64,000 nucleotides of DNA, from NCBI RefSeq assembly GCF_000685395.1, contig NZ_AVSQ01000012.1, positions 1 through 64,000 on the forward strand, in the 5' to 3' direction. The DNA comes from Candidatus Nitrosotenuis chungbukensis (lineage in GTDB: Archaea > Thermoproteota > Nitrososphaeria > Nitrososphaerales > Nitrosopumilaceae). The notes below the pieces were generated by a model. It did no database searches. It was not told the DNA's origin and saw nothing but the letters and a program-made list of their open reading frames with translations. Below are positions 34,544 through 43,902 of this stretch, one piece after another; position 1 is the stretch's first letter; every line of letters begins with the position of its first letter. The translations under genes and the position numbers were made by a program.

Positions 34544-37198
34544 ATGACAACCGATTTTTCACAAATAGAGAGTTCGATCATTGACGTTAAGAAAAGAGAT
34601 GGCCGAATAACCAACTTTAACAAAGAAAAAATTACAAATGCGATCTATAAAGCACTAGTCGCAACAGGTAAGGCAGACCGCAAAATTGCGGAGGATCTTA
34701 CAAATGGCGTATTAAACAAGCTAATACAGCAGGGATTTTCAGCATCACATCCGCCGTCAGTGGAGGATGTGCAGGACATGGTTGAATCTACCTTGATTGA
34801 AAAGGGCTATGGCGAAATTGCCAAGTCCTACATTTTGTACCGACATGAGCGAAGAAAAGTAAGGGAAGACAAGATGAAAGTCCTAAACACTAAATCGCTT
34901 GACAACGTTGCAAAGACATTCGATCTTAACTGCCTCCGAGTTTTGGCATCAAGATATCTGATGAGGAACAACAAAAATGAAATCACTGAAAGCCCTGGCC
35001 AAATGTTTGAGAGAGTAGCAGTCCTCGTCGCACTTGGAGATATAATGTACGATAATGAGGTCTTCTCAAGGGAGGGAGGGATAACTCAAGACGCCGAGGA
35101 AGCTAAAAAATATCTTGCAAAGCTTGACGACTTTGATTACAAGTTCAAGATTGGGAACTATTATCTGAACAAGTGGCACTTTAGGGGACTCATCAACCAC
35201 TATGTCTATCTTGCAAACAAGGGACAAATGAAGAAGAGCTTCAAAGAAGTACTCACGTTGCTTGCAGCTAAAAAGTTTGACAACTATGCCGACAGAATAC
35301 AAGAGTATTATTCTCTGATGACAGAGCAGGAATTTTTGCCAAACTCGCCAACCATGATGAATGCGGGCGGACGTTTAGGCCAGCTATCTGCGTGCTTTGT
35401 ACTTGGCATGCCTGATGACATGGGCGACATAATGAAGTCAACATCTGACGCTGCCCTCATATTCAAATCCGGAGGAGGCGTAGGAATCAACTATTCAGAC
35501 CTAAGACACGAAGGAGACATTGTTGCATCCACATCGGGTGTGGCATCAGGCCCAGTTTCCTTCATGAACATAATCAACACCGTAACCGAAGTGGTAAAAC
35601 AAGGTGGCAAAAGAAGAGGCGCAAACATGGGAATCCTCGAAGTATGGCACCCAGACATTGAGAAATTCATCACAAACAAGACAGAAGCAGGAATACTTGA
35701 GAACTTTAATGTCAGTGTTGGAATATGGGAGGACTTTTGGTCTGCAGTGGTGGACAGCTCAGACGGCAAGTATACCCTGAGAAGCTCAAAGGACAGATCA
35801 CCAATACGCGAGATAAACGCGCATCAGCTAATTGACTTGATTGCACTATCTGCGTGGAAGAGTGCAGAACCGGGACTTATTTTCTTTGACAACATCAACA
35901 AATACAACGTGTTTGCAAAGGCAAGAGGAATGCCGCTTAGAGCGACAAACCCATGTGGAGAGCAAAGCCTCTATCCATACGAGTCATGCAATCTAGGATC
36001 AATTAACCTTGCAAATCTTGTGAAAAGAAAAGCAGACGGTCAGTTCGAATTTGATTGGCAAAGATATGAAGAGACAATCCGCAAGACAACAAGATTCCTT
36101 GACAATGTAATAGACATGAATCACTATCCTGTACCAGAAATTGACACTGCCTCAAAAGAGTCAAGAAGAATAGGACTTGGTGTAATGGGCGTTGCAGATC
36201 TCCTGTACAAGCTAAGAATTCCATACAACTCAAAAGAAGGATACGAATTCCAGTCAAAACTTGCTGAGGCACTAACATATTATTCCATGGAAGAAAGTGT
36301 CGCACTTGCAAGATCACGAAGCGAATTCGATCTGTGCTCAAAAACAGAATATCCGGAAGGCAAGATTCCTGTTGCAGGCTACTACGAAAAGCCAAAGGCA
36401 GAGCACTATTACGATTGGGACGCACTAATTACCAATATCCAAAAGCACGGAATAAGAAACGTACTTACCACTACAGTTGCACCAACAGGAACACTTTCCA
36501 TGATTGCAGACTGTACAAACGGAATGGAACCGACATTTGCACTTGTATTTGAAAAACGAGTAACTGTTGGGCGCTTCTTCTATACCAACAAGATCTTCGA
36601 ACAGGTACTGCGCGAAAACGGACTATACAGCGACGAACTCCTGGCAAAAATTGCAGATAACTACGGTTCTGTTCGTGGACTGCCGGAAATCCCAGAATGG
36701 ATCCAAAACATCTTTGTCACCGCAATGGACATACACTGGTCTGACCACCTGATGGCTCAGGCAACATGGCAAGAGTGGATTGGAAACGCAATCTCAAAGA
36801 CAATCAACATGCCAAGCGATGTTTCAGCTGAAGATGTCAAAGCAGCATATCTTCTTGCACACGAGCTCGGACTAAAGGGAATTACCGTATACCGTGATGG
36901 ATCAAGACATACTCAGGTGCTACACATGACTAGCGAAAATGCGGAAAAAACATTTGATGTGTCGCCAAGCTCTCACCTGCGAGAATACATCACAAAAAGC
37001 ATCAAGAACCAATACGTCAGAAGCCAGGTCAATAAAGCACTGGAGCTGAAAATTCCTGATGAGCAAATGATGGAAAGCCCAATCAAAGAGGAAGTAAGAG
37101 AGGAAAGACTCTGTCCTACATGCAAGAACAATCTGGTGTTCGTTGAGGGGTGCAGCATCTGCATTGAGTGTGGCTATAGCGGCTGTACATCCGGCTAG
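34544..37198 (+). CDS. nrdJ: Class II (B12-dependent) ribonucleoside-diphosphate reductase
   Basis: 884 aa with a strong GAGGGGAAG site. ATP-cone at residues about 12-100 (D-G-R-I-T-N-F-N-K-E-K-I). Catalytic barrel: L-S-A-C-F-V-L-G-M, S-G-G-G-V-G-I-N-Y-S, N-P-C-G-E-Q-S-L and P-T-G-T-L-S-M-I-A-D. The C-terminus has a six-Cys tail (C-P-T-C ... C-S-I-C-I-E-C ... C) as in the NrdJ_Z type, giving zinc or redox-shuttle Cys. It makes dNTP precursors with adenosylcobalamin, which thaumarchaea synthesise. The preceding gene encodes a probable regulator. Confidence 0.94.
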   Translation: MTTDFSQIESSIIDVKKRDGRITNFNKEKITNAIYKALVATGKADRKIAEDLTNGVLNKLIQQGFSASHPPSVEDVQDMVESTLIEKGYGEIAKSYILYRHERRKVREDKMKVLNTKSLDNVAKTFDLNCLRVLASRYLMRNNKNEITESPGQMFERVAVLVALGDIMYDNEVFSREGGITQDAEEAKKYLAKLDDFDYKFKIGNYYLNKWHFRGLINHYVYLANKGQMKKSFKEVLTLLAAKKFDNYADRIQEYYSLMTEQEFLPNSPTMMNAGGRLGQLSACFVLGMPDDMGDIMKSTSDAALIFKSGGGVGINYSDLRHEGDIVASTSGVASGPVSFMNIINTVTEVVKQGGKRRGANMGILEVWHPDIEKFITNKTEAGILENFNVSVGIWEDFWSAVVDSSDGKYTLRSSKDRSPIREINAHQLIDLIALSAWKSAEPGLIFFDNINKYNVFAKARGMPLRATNPCGEQSLYPYESCNLGSINLANLVKRKADGQFEFDWQRYEETIRKTTRFLDNVIDMNHYPVPEIDTASKESRRIGLGVMGVADLLYKLRIPYNSKEGYEFQSKLAEALTYYSMEESVALARSRSEFDLCSKTEYPEGKIPVAGYYEKPKAEHYYDWDALITNIQKHGIRNVLTTTVAPTGTLSMIADCTNGMEPTFALVFEKRVTVGRFFYTNKIFEQVLRENGLYSDELLAKIADNYGSVRGLPEIPEWIQNIFVTAMDIHWSDHLMAQATWQEWIGNAISKTINMPSDVSAEDVKAAYLLAHELGLKGITVYRDGSRHTQVLHMTSENAEKTFDVSPSSHLREYITKSIKNQYVRSQVNKALELKIPDEQMMESPIKEEVREERLCPTCKNNLVFVEGCSICIECGYSGCTSG

Positions 37199-37245
37199 GC
37201 AATAGCATCGTAACTTTTTATTATCATTTTTTAAAAGCAAAACTA

Positions 37246-38379
37246 GTGGACAAAAAAATTCTTGGAGCCGTTGGCGCAGCTATTGCAATAGCAATGGCAG
37301 TTTTGATCTTACTACCAAACACCCCATCGAATCTGTCTCCTGAGCCTGTCTCTGTTAGCCACAACGAAAAACTTGGAATTATAATAAACCCACCGTCAAA
37401 AGAGGTAACACTGGATCAGCTAAAGAAAGTGTATTCTGAGGCATCGCTTACAGGAATAGGAAGAAACAACCTGTATCTTTTTTGGAATCACATAGAACCA
37501 CAAGAGGATCAATACAATTGGAAAGATACTGACATCATGATGAGCCTAAATAAGCAAAATGGCCTTGCAGTAACGCTCTATTTTTCCGTAGTAAATGGAC
37601 GAATAACAGGACCATACCCTGACTGGATGGGGGAACCGGGACTTGATCCAGTACTTGAAAAAAATCTAGTAAAGACACTTGATGCAGTCTTGAGTCGATA
37701 TGACATAATTGATTACGTGATAATTGGAGGAGAACTAGATTCTTACTTTAATGACGCTAACGGCGACGTAGAACAATACAACGAGTTCTTTAACAACATA
37801 TACACGGAACTAAAACAAAAGCACCCAAACGTCCAGTTTGGAAACGCATTTTCGCTACATAATATAGTAAACAAAAACCTAGACCACTACGTATCAGATG
37901 TTGATGCGGGAGACTTTGTGGCATTTACGTACCTCCCAGTAGACAGACTAAACGATATTTCAAGAACACCAGAAGACGCTAAAAAAGACCTACAAAAAAT
38001 GCTAGAACTAGTACCTGACAAAAAAATTGGCGTCTTTGAGATAAGCTGGAGCACATCTAATTTTGTAAACGGAAGTGAGCAGGCCCAAACTAAATTCATA
38101 GCGGAATCATACGACTTTTACAGAGAAAACGCATCAAAATTTGAGTTCTTTACATGGTACAGGCAATATGACAGACCAGAAGGCACGTGTGGGATAGAGC
38201 AGAACTTCCCGTCACCAACAATTACAATCGCGCCGGGTTCAGGACTTGGCGGCAATGAATACGTAAAGGAAAGACTTTCAAAATACACCTGTAATGCGGG
38301 GTTGATCAAAACTGATAACACGCAAAAGTCAGGCTGGGCAGAAATCAAAAAACAAATACAATTAAGTGAGAATTCCTAA
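37246..38379 (+). CDS. Membrane-anchored TIM-barrel glycoside-hydrolase-like protein
   Basis: 377 aa from GTG 37246. N-terminal hydrophobic segment (residues 5-24) acts as signal or anchor. The rest resembles a clan-A type barrel: W-N-H-I-E-P-Q-E-D-Q-Y-N-W near the N-terminal strands, I-I-G-G-E-L-D (possible acid/base Glu) and G-V-F-E-I-S-W-S (possible nucleophile Glu). Two Cys (C-G-I-E-Q-N and Y-T-C) late in the chain may pair outside the cell. Possible role in surface glycan turnover. Family assignment is tentative. Confidence 0.6.
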   Translation: MDKKILGAVGAAIAIAMAVLILLPNTPSNLSPEPVSVSHNEKLGIIINPPSKEVTLDQLKKVYSEASLTGIGRNNLYLFWNHIEPQEDQYNWKDTDIMMSLNKQNGLAVTLYFSVVNGRITGPYPDWMGEPGLDPVLEKNLVKTLDAVLSRYDIIDYVIIGGELDSYFNDANGDVEQYNEFFNNIYTELKQKHPNVQFGNAFSLHNIVNKNLDHYVSDVDAGDFVAFTYLPVDRLNDISRTPEDAKKDLQKMLELVPDKKIGVFEISWSTSNFVNGSEQAQTKFIAESYDFYRENASKFEFFTWYRQYDRPEGTCGIEQNFPSPTITIAPGSGLGGNEYVKERLSKYTCNAGLIKTDNTQKSGWAEIKKQIQLSENS

Positions 38380-38387
38380 TCTTAGCA

Positions 38388-39056
38388 ATGTTATCGCTAG
38401 TTATTGCAGAAGCATCACTTGAACTGGTTCCAAAGGAACTACAGCATCATAATTCAGTCGTATCACATGCAAGAAAAATGGGAAAAAGGCCGTCGGAAAT
38501 ACTACTTGATAATTCTTGGCACTTTGGGGCAATGAAGGGAATCAAAAACGAAATCAAAAGGGGAAGGCCGGATCTGGTTCACTTCTGCTTACTTGAGGCA
38601 TGTACAATCCCCCTTTACTTTGAGGACGAAGTTTCAGTTTATGTTCATACGCTTGATGACAAGGTGATAATTGTGGAGCCTGGAGTGCACCTTCCAAAGT
38701 CATATCATAGATTTGCCGGCCTGATGGAAAAACTCTTTGCAGAAAGAGTCATCAAGTCAGACGGGCAAAAATTACTTGAAATCAAAAACATGACGTTTTC
38801 TGATCTGATTGACAAAATAAAGCCAGAAAACGTGATTGGTCTAAGCTCAGAAGGAACCGAAAGCTCGTACCATGATGCTGCGGCAACTTGCACTTCAGAA
38901 TCATGCCTTGTGGTAGGCGCGTTTCCAAAGGGAGATTTTTCCGATTCTGTAAAGAAAAGAATCGACAGCTTGCTCTCAGTTGATGCCAACCCTCTTGAGG
39001 CACATGTTGTCATTGCGCGCGTTCTATACGAATACGAAAAAACCGTTTTTATGTAG
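38388..39056 (+). CDS. nep1: Nep1/Emg1, rRNA pseudouridine N1-methyltransferase
   Basis: 222 aa, archaeal Nep1 length. SPOUT fold with L-V-I-A-E-A-S-L-E-L-V-P, L-L-D-N-S-W-H-F-G-A-M, G-R-P-D-L-V-H-F-C-L-L-E-A and the C-terminal knot with I-G-L-S-S-E-G and V-V-G-A-F-P-K-G-D-F. It methylates a pseudouridine in the small-subunit rRNA during ribosome assembly. It starts 8 bp after the previous gene; tRNA-Gly follows. Confidence 0.93.
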   Translation: MLSLVIAEASLELVPKELQHHNSVVSHARKMGKRPSEILLDNSWHFGAMKGIKNEIKRGRPDLVHFCLLEACTIPLYFEDEVSVYVHTLDDKVIIVEPGVHLPKSYHRFAGLMEKLFAERVIKSDGQKLLEIKNMTFSDLIDKIKPENVIGLSSEGTESSYHDAAATCTSESCLVVGAFPKGDFSDSVKKRIDSLLSVDANPLEAHVVIARVLYEYEKTVFM

Positions 39057-39078
39057 GCAGCAGGGGTTTCATTCTTGT

Positions 39079-39151
39079 GCGGCCGTAGTATAGTCTGGTA
39101 GTACGCTGGCCTTCCAAGCCCGTTACCCGGGTTCAAATCCCGGCGGCCGCA
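39079..39151 (+). tRNA. tRNA-Gly (TCC anticodon)
   Basis: 73 nt with a perfect 7-bp acceptor stem (GCGGCCG/CGGCCGC), discriminator A, D-arm AGTCTGGT region, anticodon loop CTTCCAA (TCC) and T-arm CCGGG-TTCAAAT-CCCGG. The anticodon stem has one mismatch (T-C) at its second pair. No intron and no encoded CCA. A TATA-like TTTTTATGTA about 25 bp upstream, inside the end of nep1, is the likely promoter. Confidence 0.95.
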
Positions 39152-39219
39152 TCCGTTTTCATTCATAAAATCACTGTTTGCTAAATTTAGTTATTACAAG
39201 TTAGGGAACTCGGTAGATT

Positions 39220-40257
39220 TCAGACTTTAATTTTCATATGTGCTGCCTTGCCTAGCCTGTTCATGACTCCTAATCCAAGTCCCTCCCCGCTTATTCCGTG
39301 AGCAAGAATGATGTCGATTTTTCCCTCATCAAACTCTCTGAATACTTTGAACAAATTTGCGGCAATCTTATCTGGACTATCTCCGGCAAATCTTACCATG
39401 TCTGCCTTGTAAGTGTGATCTCTTTGCATAACCATTATGCCTACGCGCTTTTTCTGCTTTTTGAATTTGCTGATAAGCTGCAATATTTTCTTGTCCACAT
39501 TTCTGCCCGTACCTTCGATTAGGATTATTTTGGCATTTGGGGAATAATGCTTGTATTTCATGCCAGGTGAGCGATGCATAATCTTTGATTTTCTTCCCTT
39601 GATAACGGGGTGAATCTTGATTGTTCCTATGATTTCCTCTATCTGTTCCAGTGTTATACCTCCTGGGCGCAACAACATCGGCGTTTTACTTGTCAGATCA
39701 ATTACGGTAGACTCGATGCCAATTCTCGTTTTACCACCATCAAGTATCATGCTTATTCTTCCTGACAAGTCTTCTGATACATGCTTTGCCAAAGTCGGAC
39801 TAGGTCTGCCAAAAAAGTTCGCAGAGGGAGCAGCCAGTGGAACACCTGACTCTTTTATCAAAAGGCTGGCGATTTTGTTTTTTGGCATTCTAATCGCTAC
39901 CGTATCAAGACCGCCCGTGGTTATTTTTGGAACGATTTTTGATTTTTTCAAAACAATAGTCAGTGGGCCTGGCCAAAATTTTTCAATGATTTTTTCTGTT
40001 ATTTCCGGTATGTCTTTTGCAAGTCTTTTGAGATCCTTTTTATCGTGTATGTGAATTATTAGCGGATTATCTGCAGGCCTTCCCTTTGCCTCAAAAACCT
40101 TCTTTACTGCTAGAGGGTTTAGGGCGTCTGCTCCAAGACCGTAAACTGTTTCTGTAGGAAACGCCACCACCTCCCCTTTTTGTATCAACCGTGCAGCTTG
40201 CCGTATAGCTAAAATCTGGGGTTTTGTATTATTGACCTTGAGAATTTTTGTTTGCAT
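39220..40257 (-). CDS. sua5: Sua5/YrdC threonylcarbamoyl-AMP synthase
   Basis: 345 aa. YrdC domain about residues 15-205, with K-G-E-V-V-A-F-P-T-E-T-V-Y-G-L-G, K-x-R-P-x-D-N-P-L and S-A-N-x-F-G-R-P-S-P-T; the Sua5 C-terminal domain follows (about 235-345), after the linker S-P-G-M-K-Y-K-H-Y-S-P. It makes threonylcarbamoyl-AMP for t6A37 of tRNAs. Full-length, unlike the short TsaC form. Confidence 0.95.
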   Translation of the reverse strand: MQTKILKVNNTKPQILAIRQAARLIQKGEVVAFPTETVYGLGADALNPLAVKKVFEAKGRPADNPLIIHIHDKKDLKRLAKDIPEITEKIIEKFWPGPLTIVLKKSKIVPKITTGGLDTVAIRMPKNKIASLLIKESGVPLAAPSANFFGRPSPTLAKHVSEDLSGRISMILDGGKTRIGIESTVIDLTSKTPMLLRPGGITLEQIEEIIGTIKIHPVIKGRKSKIMHRSPGMKYKHYSPNAKIILIEGTGRNVDKKILQLISKFKKQKKRVGIMVMQRDHTYKADMVRFAGDSPDKIAANLFKVFREFDEGKIDIILAHGISGEGLGLGVMNRLGKAAHMKIKV

Positions 40258-40350
40258 TTTTGCTTGATTTTAAAAGAGGATCGCTTTGCATATTAACGAA
40301 ACAGCCTTGATTACGATTGGACTTTTAAGGGAAATACGTTTTCTTACTTT

Positions 40351-40653
40351 GTGAAGCTGGATCTTAGAGAAATAGCAAAAGAAAGAATGCAGATTCTGAT
40401 TAAAGAGGCAATTTCAAACGCCAGAAAAAACCCAACATTATCTCAAAGGCAGGCCTCACTTGCAAGAAAAATCAGTACAAAACACCGAATACGAATGCCG
40501 TATGAAATTAAGATGAATTTTTGCAAAAAATGCAAAAGCTTCATTGCGCCTGGGGTAAACTCAAGAATACGACTGGGTAGATCGCCAGTCAAGTCGATAC
40601 GAATAACCTGTGGCTTTTGCAATCACACGTACCGCAAGATTATTTCTAAATGA
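40351..40653 (+). CDS. rnp4: RNase P protein component Rpp21/Rpr2
   Basis: 100 aa from GTG 40351. An N-terminal basic helical pair (M-K-L-D-L-R-E-I-A-K-E-R) and a zinc ribbon with C-K-K-C and C-G-F-C, separated by I-A-P-G-V-N-S-R-I-R-L. This is the archaeal RNase P subunit that processes tRNA 5' ends. It heads a small run with rps19e and the PDCD5 gene. Confidence 0.93.
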   Translation: MKLDLREIAKERMQILIKEAISNARKNPTLSQRQASLARKISTKHRIRMPYEIKMNFCKKCKSFIAPGVNSRIRLGRSPVKSIRITCGFCNHTYRKIISK

Positions 40654-40684
40654 TTTATAAGACGACTCACAAGTTTTTCTTTTC

Positions 40685-41137
40685 ATGGCAAAAGCCTATG
40701 ATGTACCGGCAGATATTCTGTTATCAAGACTAGCTGACATACTCAAAAGTGAGAATATTGGCAAGCCTGAGTGGGCAATGTTTGTAAAGACAGGATCTCA
40801 TGCAGACAGGCCTCCACAAAACAGAGAATGGTGGTACATTCGTTGCGCATCAATTCTAAGAAAGCTGTACCTTCATGGCCCAGTTGGAATCAACGATTTA
40901 CGTATCATGTATGGCGGTGCAAAATCCGTAGGATATGGCGGCGCTCATCATAGAGATGCAGGCGGTTCCATCATACGACACGCAATACAAGAGCTTGAAA
41001 AATTAGGTTATGTCGAAAAAGTTGCAGGAAAGGGCAGAGTAGTATCCCATCAAGGAATGAAAAAGCTTGACAGACTTGCAAGTGACATTCTAGACGAGCT
41101 TGCAGTGAAAAATCCAATGTTGAAAATCTATTCATAG
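40685..41137 (+). CDS. rps19e: Ribosomal protein S19e
   Basis: 150 aa. Features: Y-D-V-P-A, P-E-W-A-M-F-V-K-T-G, W-W-Y-I-R-C-A-S-I-L-R-K-L-Y, G-G-A-K-S-V-G-Y-G-G-A-H-H and the winged-helix core. Small-subunit protein of archaea and eukaryotes only. It is followed 9 bp later by the PDCD5 homologue, a common archaeal order. Confidence 0.97.
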   Translation: MAKAYDVPADILLSRLADILKSENIGKPEWAMFVKTGSHADRPPQNREWWYIRCASILRKLYLHGPVGINDLRIMYGGAKSVGYGGAHHRDAGGSIIRHAIQELEKLGYVEKVAGKGRVVSHQGMKKLDRLASDILDELAVKNPMLKIYS

Positions 41138-41146
41138 TGAAGCACT

Positions 41147-41419
41147 ATGAGCTACCCGCAAGATGAAAACACTCCAAACGAGGCGGAAATCACAGCGCAA
41201 AAAGAAATGATTCTAAAACAAATTTTATCCTCTGACGCAAGACTCCGTTTAAACAATGTGAGGATGGTAAAACCAGATCTTGCATCACTTGTTGAAAACT
41301 ATCTGATCGGCATGGTATCTCAAGGAAAAATACACGCCCAGATAACTGACGATCAGCTAAAACAAATACTCTTGTCGACCCAACAACCAAAACGTGACTT
41401 TAAGTTCAATCGACGTTAA
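41147..41419 (+). CDS. PDCD5-family DNA-binding protein
   Basis: 90 aa. Triple-helix PDCD5/TFAR19 family: helical N-terminus (A-E-I-T-A-Q-K-E-M-I-L-K-Q-I-L), A-R-L-R-L-N-N-V-R-M-V-K-P-D and the C-terminal basic tail F-K-F-N-R-R. Cytoplasmic nucleic-acid-binding protein; precise role in archaea unknown. Co-located with rps19e. Confidence 0.93.
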   Translation: MSYPQDENTPNEAEITAQKEMILKQILSSDARLRLNNVRMVKPDLASLVENYLIGMVSQGKIHAQITDDQLKQILLSTQQPKRDFKFNRR

Positions 41420-41462
41420 TGCCCAAACAAAATATAATTAGGGGTTATGAAGAATCCAAATC

Positions 41463-42539
41463 ATGAAGGCGGTAGTTTATGAAGAATATGCACCTGATGA
41501 TAATTACAAGAAAATTCTCAAAGTTAAAGAAATAGACGACCCAAAGCCAAAACCAAACGAGGTAGTATTCAAGGTAAAGGCGGCGGCCCTAAATTACAAT
41601 GATATCTGGGGAATGCGAGGACAACCTGTTGCAGTACCGTTACCACACGTATCTGGCTCAGACGCAGCTGGAGACGTTATCGCAGTTGGCGAAGAAGTAA
41701 CAAACATCAAAGTTGGCGATAGAGTAGCTTCTCATTCGAACATGTCTTGCAGAGTTTGTAAGGCTTGCACTGATGGCCGAGAATTTGACTGTACAAAGAG
41801 AACCATCTGGGGATTCCAGACTGGCCCAACATGGGGAGCTTTTTCGGAAATTACCCATCTTCCTGAAGTTAACGTAGTAAAAATTCCAGACGGAGTAAGC
41901 TATGATGATGCGGCAGCTGCATCAATGACGCTTTTAACATCATGGCACATGCTAGTTGGAAGAGCCAAGATAAAACCAGGACAAACCGTCCTTATCATGG
42001 GTGGAGGTTCTGGAGTTGGCTCATTTGGAATACAGATTGCCAAGCTTTATGGTTGTACAGTAATTGCCACTGCAAGCGGTGATAAACTTGACAAGTGCTT
42101 GCAGCTTGGCGCAGATTTTGCAGTAGATCACAGAAAAGAAGACTGGAATAAAGAAGTATTCAAGATTTCAAAAGAAATCGCAAAATCAACAGGCGGCGTA
42201 CCTGGAATCGATGTGTCATTTGATCACATTGGTCAGACTCACTGGAATCAGCAACTAACTTTGCTCAAGTACGGTGCAACCCTGGTATCCTGTGGCGCGA
42301 CAACTGGCTATGATGCAAAAACCGATCTAAGACATATCTTCTTCAAAGGAACAAACATCTTGGGTTCAACTCAAGGTACAAGAGCAGAGCTTGAAGACGG
42401 ATTCTACTGGATGGGCAAAGGAAAGATAAAGGCAGTAGTTGATTCAGTATACTCGTTTGAGAATGCTGCAGAGGCTCACACAAAGATGCTTACAGGTAAA
42501 GGCCTCTTTGGCAAAATCCTGATGAAACCAGAAGCATAG
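41463..42539 (+). CDS. Medium-chain zinc-type dehydrogenase/reductase (enoyl/acryloyl-CoA reductase-like)
   Basis: 358 aa. GroES-like N-terminal part with structural-zinc Cys (C-R-V-C-K-A-C ... D-C) and G-S-D-A-A-G; Rossmann motif G-G-G-S-G-V-G-S-F-G at about residues 181-190. The catalytic-zinc His/Glu pattern is weak. Such enzymes reduce activated enoyl-CoA or quinones with NAD(P)H; related thaumarchaeal genes are often called acryloyl-CoA reductases. It precedes a CitE-like lyase by 5 bp, suggesting CoA-thioester metabolism. Confidence 0.85.
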   Translation: MKAVVYEEYAPDDNYKKILKVKEIDDPKPKPNEVVFKVKAAALNYNDIWGMRGQPVAVPLPHVSGSDAAGDVIAVGEEVTNIKVGDRVASHSNMSCRVCKACTDGREFDCTKRTIWGFQTGPTWGAFSEITHLPEVNVVKIPDGVSYDDAAAASMTLLTSWHMLVGRAKIKPGQTVLIMGGGSGVGSFGIQIAKLYGCTVIATASGDKLDKCLQLGADFAVDHRKEDWNKEVFKISKEIAKSTGGVPGIDVSFDHIGQTHWNQQLTLLKYGATLVSCGATTGYDAKTDLRHIFFKGTNILGSTQGTRAELEDGFYWMGKGKIKAVVDSVYSFENAAEAHTKMLTGKGLFGKILMKPEA

Positions 42540-42544
42540 ATTTT

Positions 42545-43402
42545 ATGACAAGGCTTTTTCGCAGCCTTTTATTTGTGCCGGGAAACAACTCTCGTTTTTT
42601 AGAAAAGGCAAAAACCATTCAGGCAGATATCGTGTGCTTTGATCTTGAGGATTCTATTCCGGATTCTGAAAAAGTAAACGCCCGTAATCTAATAAAAGAG
42701 TCGCTAAAGTCACGCTTGCAATACACGCCAGACATCTATGTCAGAACGAACTCGCCTATCTCTGGAAAAATTCCAGACGATCTTGAACAAATTATACAAA
42801 AGGGAATTGACGGAGTAGTGATACCCAAAGTAAACAATTCAAAAGAGCTACTAAAGATCGAAAAAATGATTACAAGTCTTGAAAAAAAGCGGAAACTAGG
42901 ACCCGTCTCCCTTATACCGTCAATAGAGTCTGCGCAGGGAGTCGTAAATGCATATGATATCGCGTCTTGCAGCAAAAGAATCCTCGCAGTAGTCTTTGGC
43001 GTATTTGATCTGCTAAATGACATGGGAATAGAATACACAAAACAGCCAGAAGGCGCAAAATACGCAAGGGCCAAAGTCCCGCTTGATGCAAAGGCAGCAG
43101 GAGTGCACGCAATTGACGCGATATGGCAGGACCTAAAGGATGAAAATGGGCTCAGAGAAGACTGTGTAATTGGAAAAAGCCTCGGCTATGTTGGAAAAAG
43201 CATCATACACCCTGATCAAATACCGATCACTCATGAGGCATTTCTTCCAAACAAATCAGAAGTCGAATGGGCCCGCAAAGTTTGTGACACCTATTTAGAA
43301 TCAACAAAAAATGGAAGGGGCGCCACAGTAGTTGACGGAAAAATGATTGACGAGGTTCACTACAAACGCGCAAAGGCCTTGCTTGATTTGGCAAAAAACT
43401 AA
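42545..43402 (+). CDS. CitE-like (HpcH/HpaI) CoA-ester lyase
   Basis: 285 aa TIM barrel. Motifs: L-F-V-P-G-N-N, F-D-L-E-D-S-I-P (metal-binding acidic residues), Y-V-R-T-N-S-P, I-P-S-I-E-S-A-Q-G (second metal Glu) and K-S-I-I-H-P-D-Q-I. Family members cleave malyl-, methylmalyl- or citramalyl-CoA. Co-transcribed with the MDR reductase; exact substrate unresolved. Confidence 0.88.
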   Translation: MTRLFRSLLFVPGNNSRFLEKAKTIQADIVCFDLEDSIPDSEKVNARNLIKESLKSRLQYTPDIYVRTNSPISGKIPDDLEQIIQKGIDGVVIPKVNNSKELLKIEKMITSLEKKRKLGPVSLIPSIESAQGVVNAYDIASCSKRILAVVFGVFDLLNDMGIEYTKQPEGAKYARAKVPLDAKAAGVHAIDAIWQDLKDENGLREDCVIGKSLGYVGKSIIHPDQIPITHEAFLPNKSEVEWARKVCDTYLESTKNGRGATVVDGKMIDEVHYKRAKALLDLAKN

Positions 43403-43404
43403 TT

Positions 43405-43734
43405 TCATACAGCACAGTTGCAGTTTTTTGATCTTAGTATGGTGATTTGCTGCTTAGTTGAATGAACAAACTTTGTCTGTTTTTTGATTCCAACTGCGTG
43501 TTTTTTGTCAAGCGGACTGTTATGGTTGTAGCCGCGATTTTTCATTTCCTTGACTAGTTTCTCATGTCGTGTATACAAGGCAGGCAATTTGCCTACCCAG
43601 CGTAGAGTTTCAGGATGAAAAGAATAACCGGTTTTGTCCTCAGTAAGGATCGCCCATATTGCGTGTAGTTCCCTGTGTTCCCCTAGCAAATGATTTCTAC
43701 AGAGCATTTGTGGAGATACGTCCCAAATCCGCAC
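43405..43734 (-). CDS. Pyrimidine-dimer glycosylase-like protein (T4 endonuclease V family)
   Basis: 109 aa. M-R-I-W-D-V-S-P, then L-L-G-E-H-R-E-L-H-A-I-W, H-P-E-T-L-R-W-V-G-K and L-V-K-E-M-K-N-R-G-Y-N-H match the family of small UV-damage endonucleases: Arg and Glu of the E-H-R-E-L helix are the expected binding/catalytic residues. T4 EndoV uses the N-terminal amine of Thr2; here Met1-Arg2 starts the chain. Shorter than T4 EndoV at the C-terminus. Likely DNA repair; moderately sure. Confidence 0.72.
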   Translation of the reverse strand: MRIWDVSPQMLCRNHLLGEHRELHAIWAILTEDKTGYSFHPETLRWVGKLPALYTRHEKLVKEMKNRGYNHNSPLDKKHAVGIKKQTKFVHSTKQQITILRSKNCNCAV

Positions 43735-43902
43735 GCGGCTCTATTTCCTAGATGTGATCGTATCTTTCATTATTTTGAAAAATTACACAACCGTATTTAA
43801 TGAAAATTCCATAAGTGTTGGTGTTGGCACTAGAGTGGCATCAGATCAATTAATTTTGATATTCTAAAATGGCAATAGGCGATTTGGTATGATGATATGA
43901 GA
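43735..43902 (+). other. Leader side of the chemoreceptor promoter region
   Basis: No gene is seen between the repair gene start and the chemotaxis box. The sequence is AT-rich and includes a TATA-like GTATTTAATG (about 43793-43802) and the repeat GTGTTGGTGTTGG. Confidence 0.35.

Noticed and set aside
38705-39166. Minus-strand open frame across nep1 and the tRNA
   Set aside because: It runs antisense through a clear Nep1 gene and through a well-formed tRNA-Gly.
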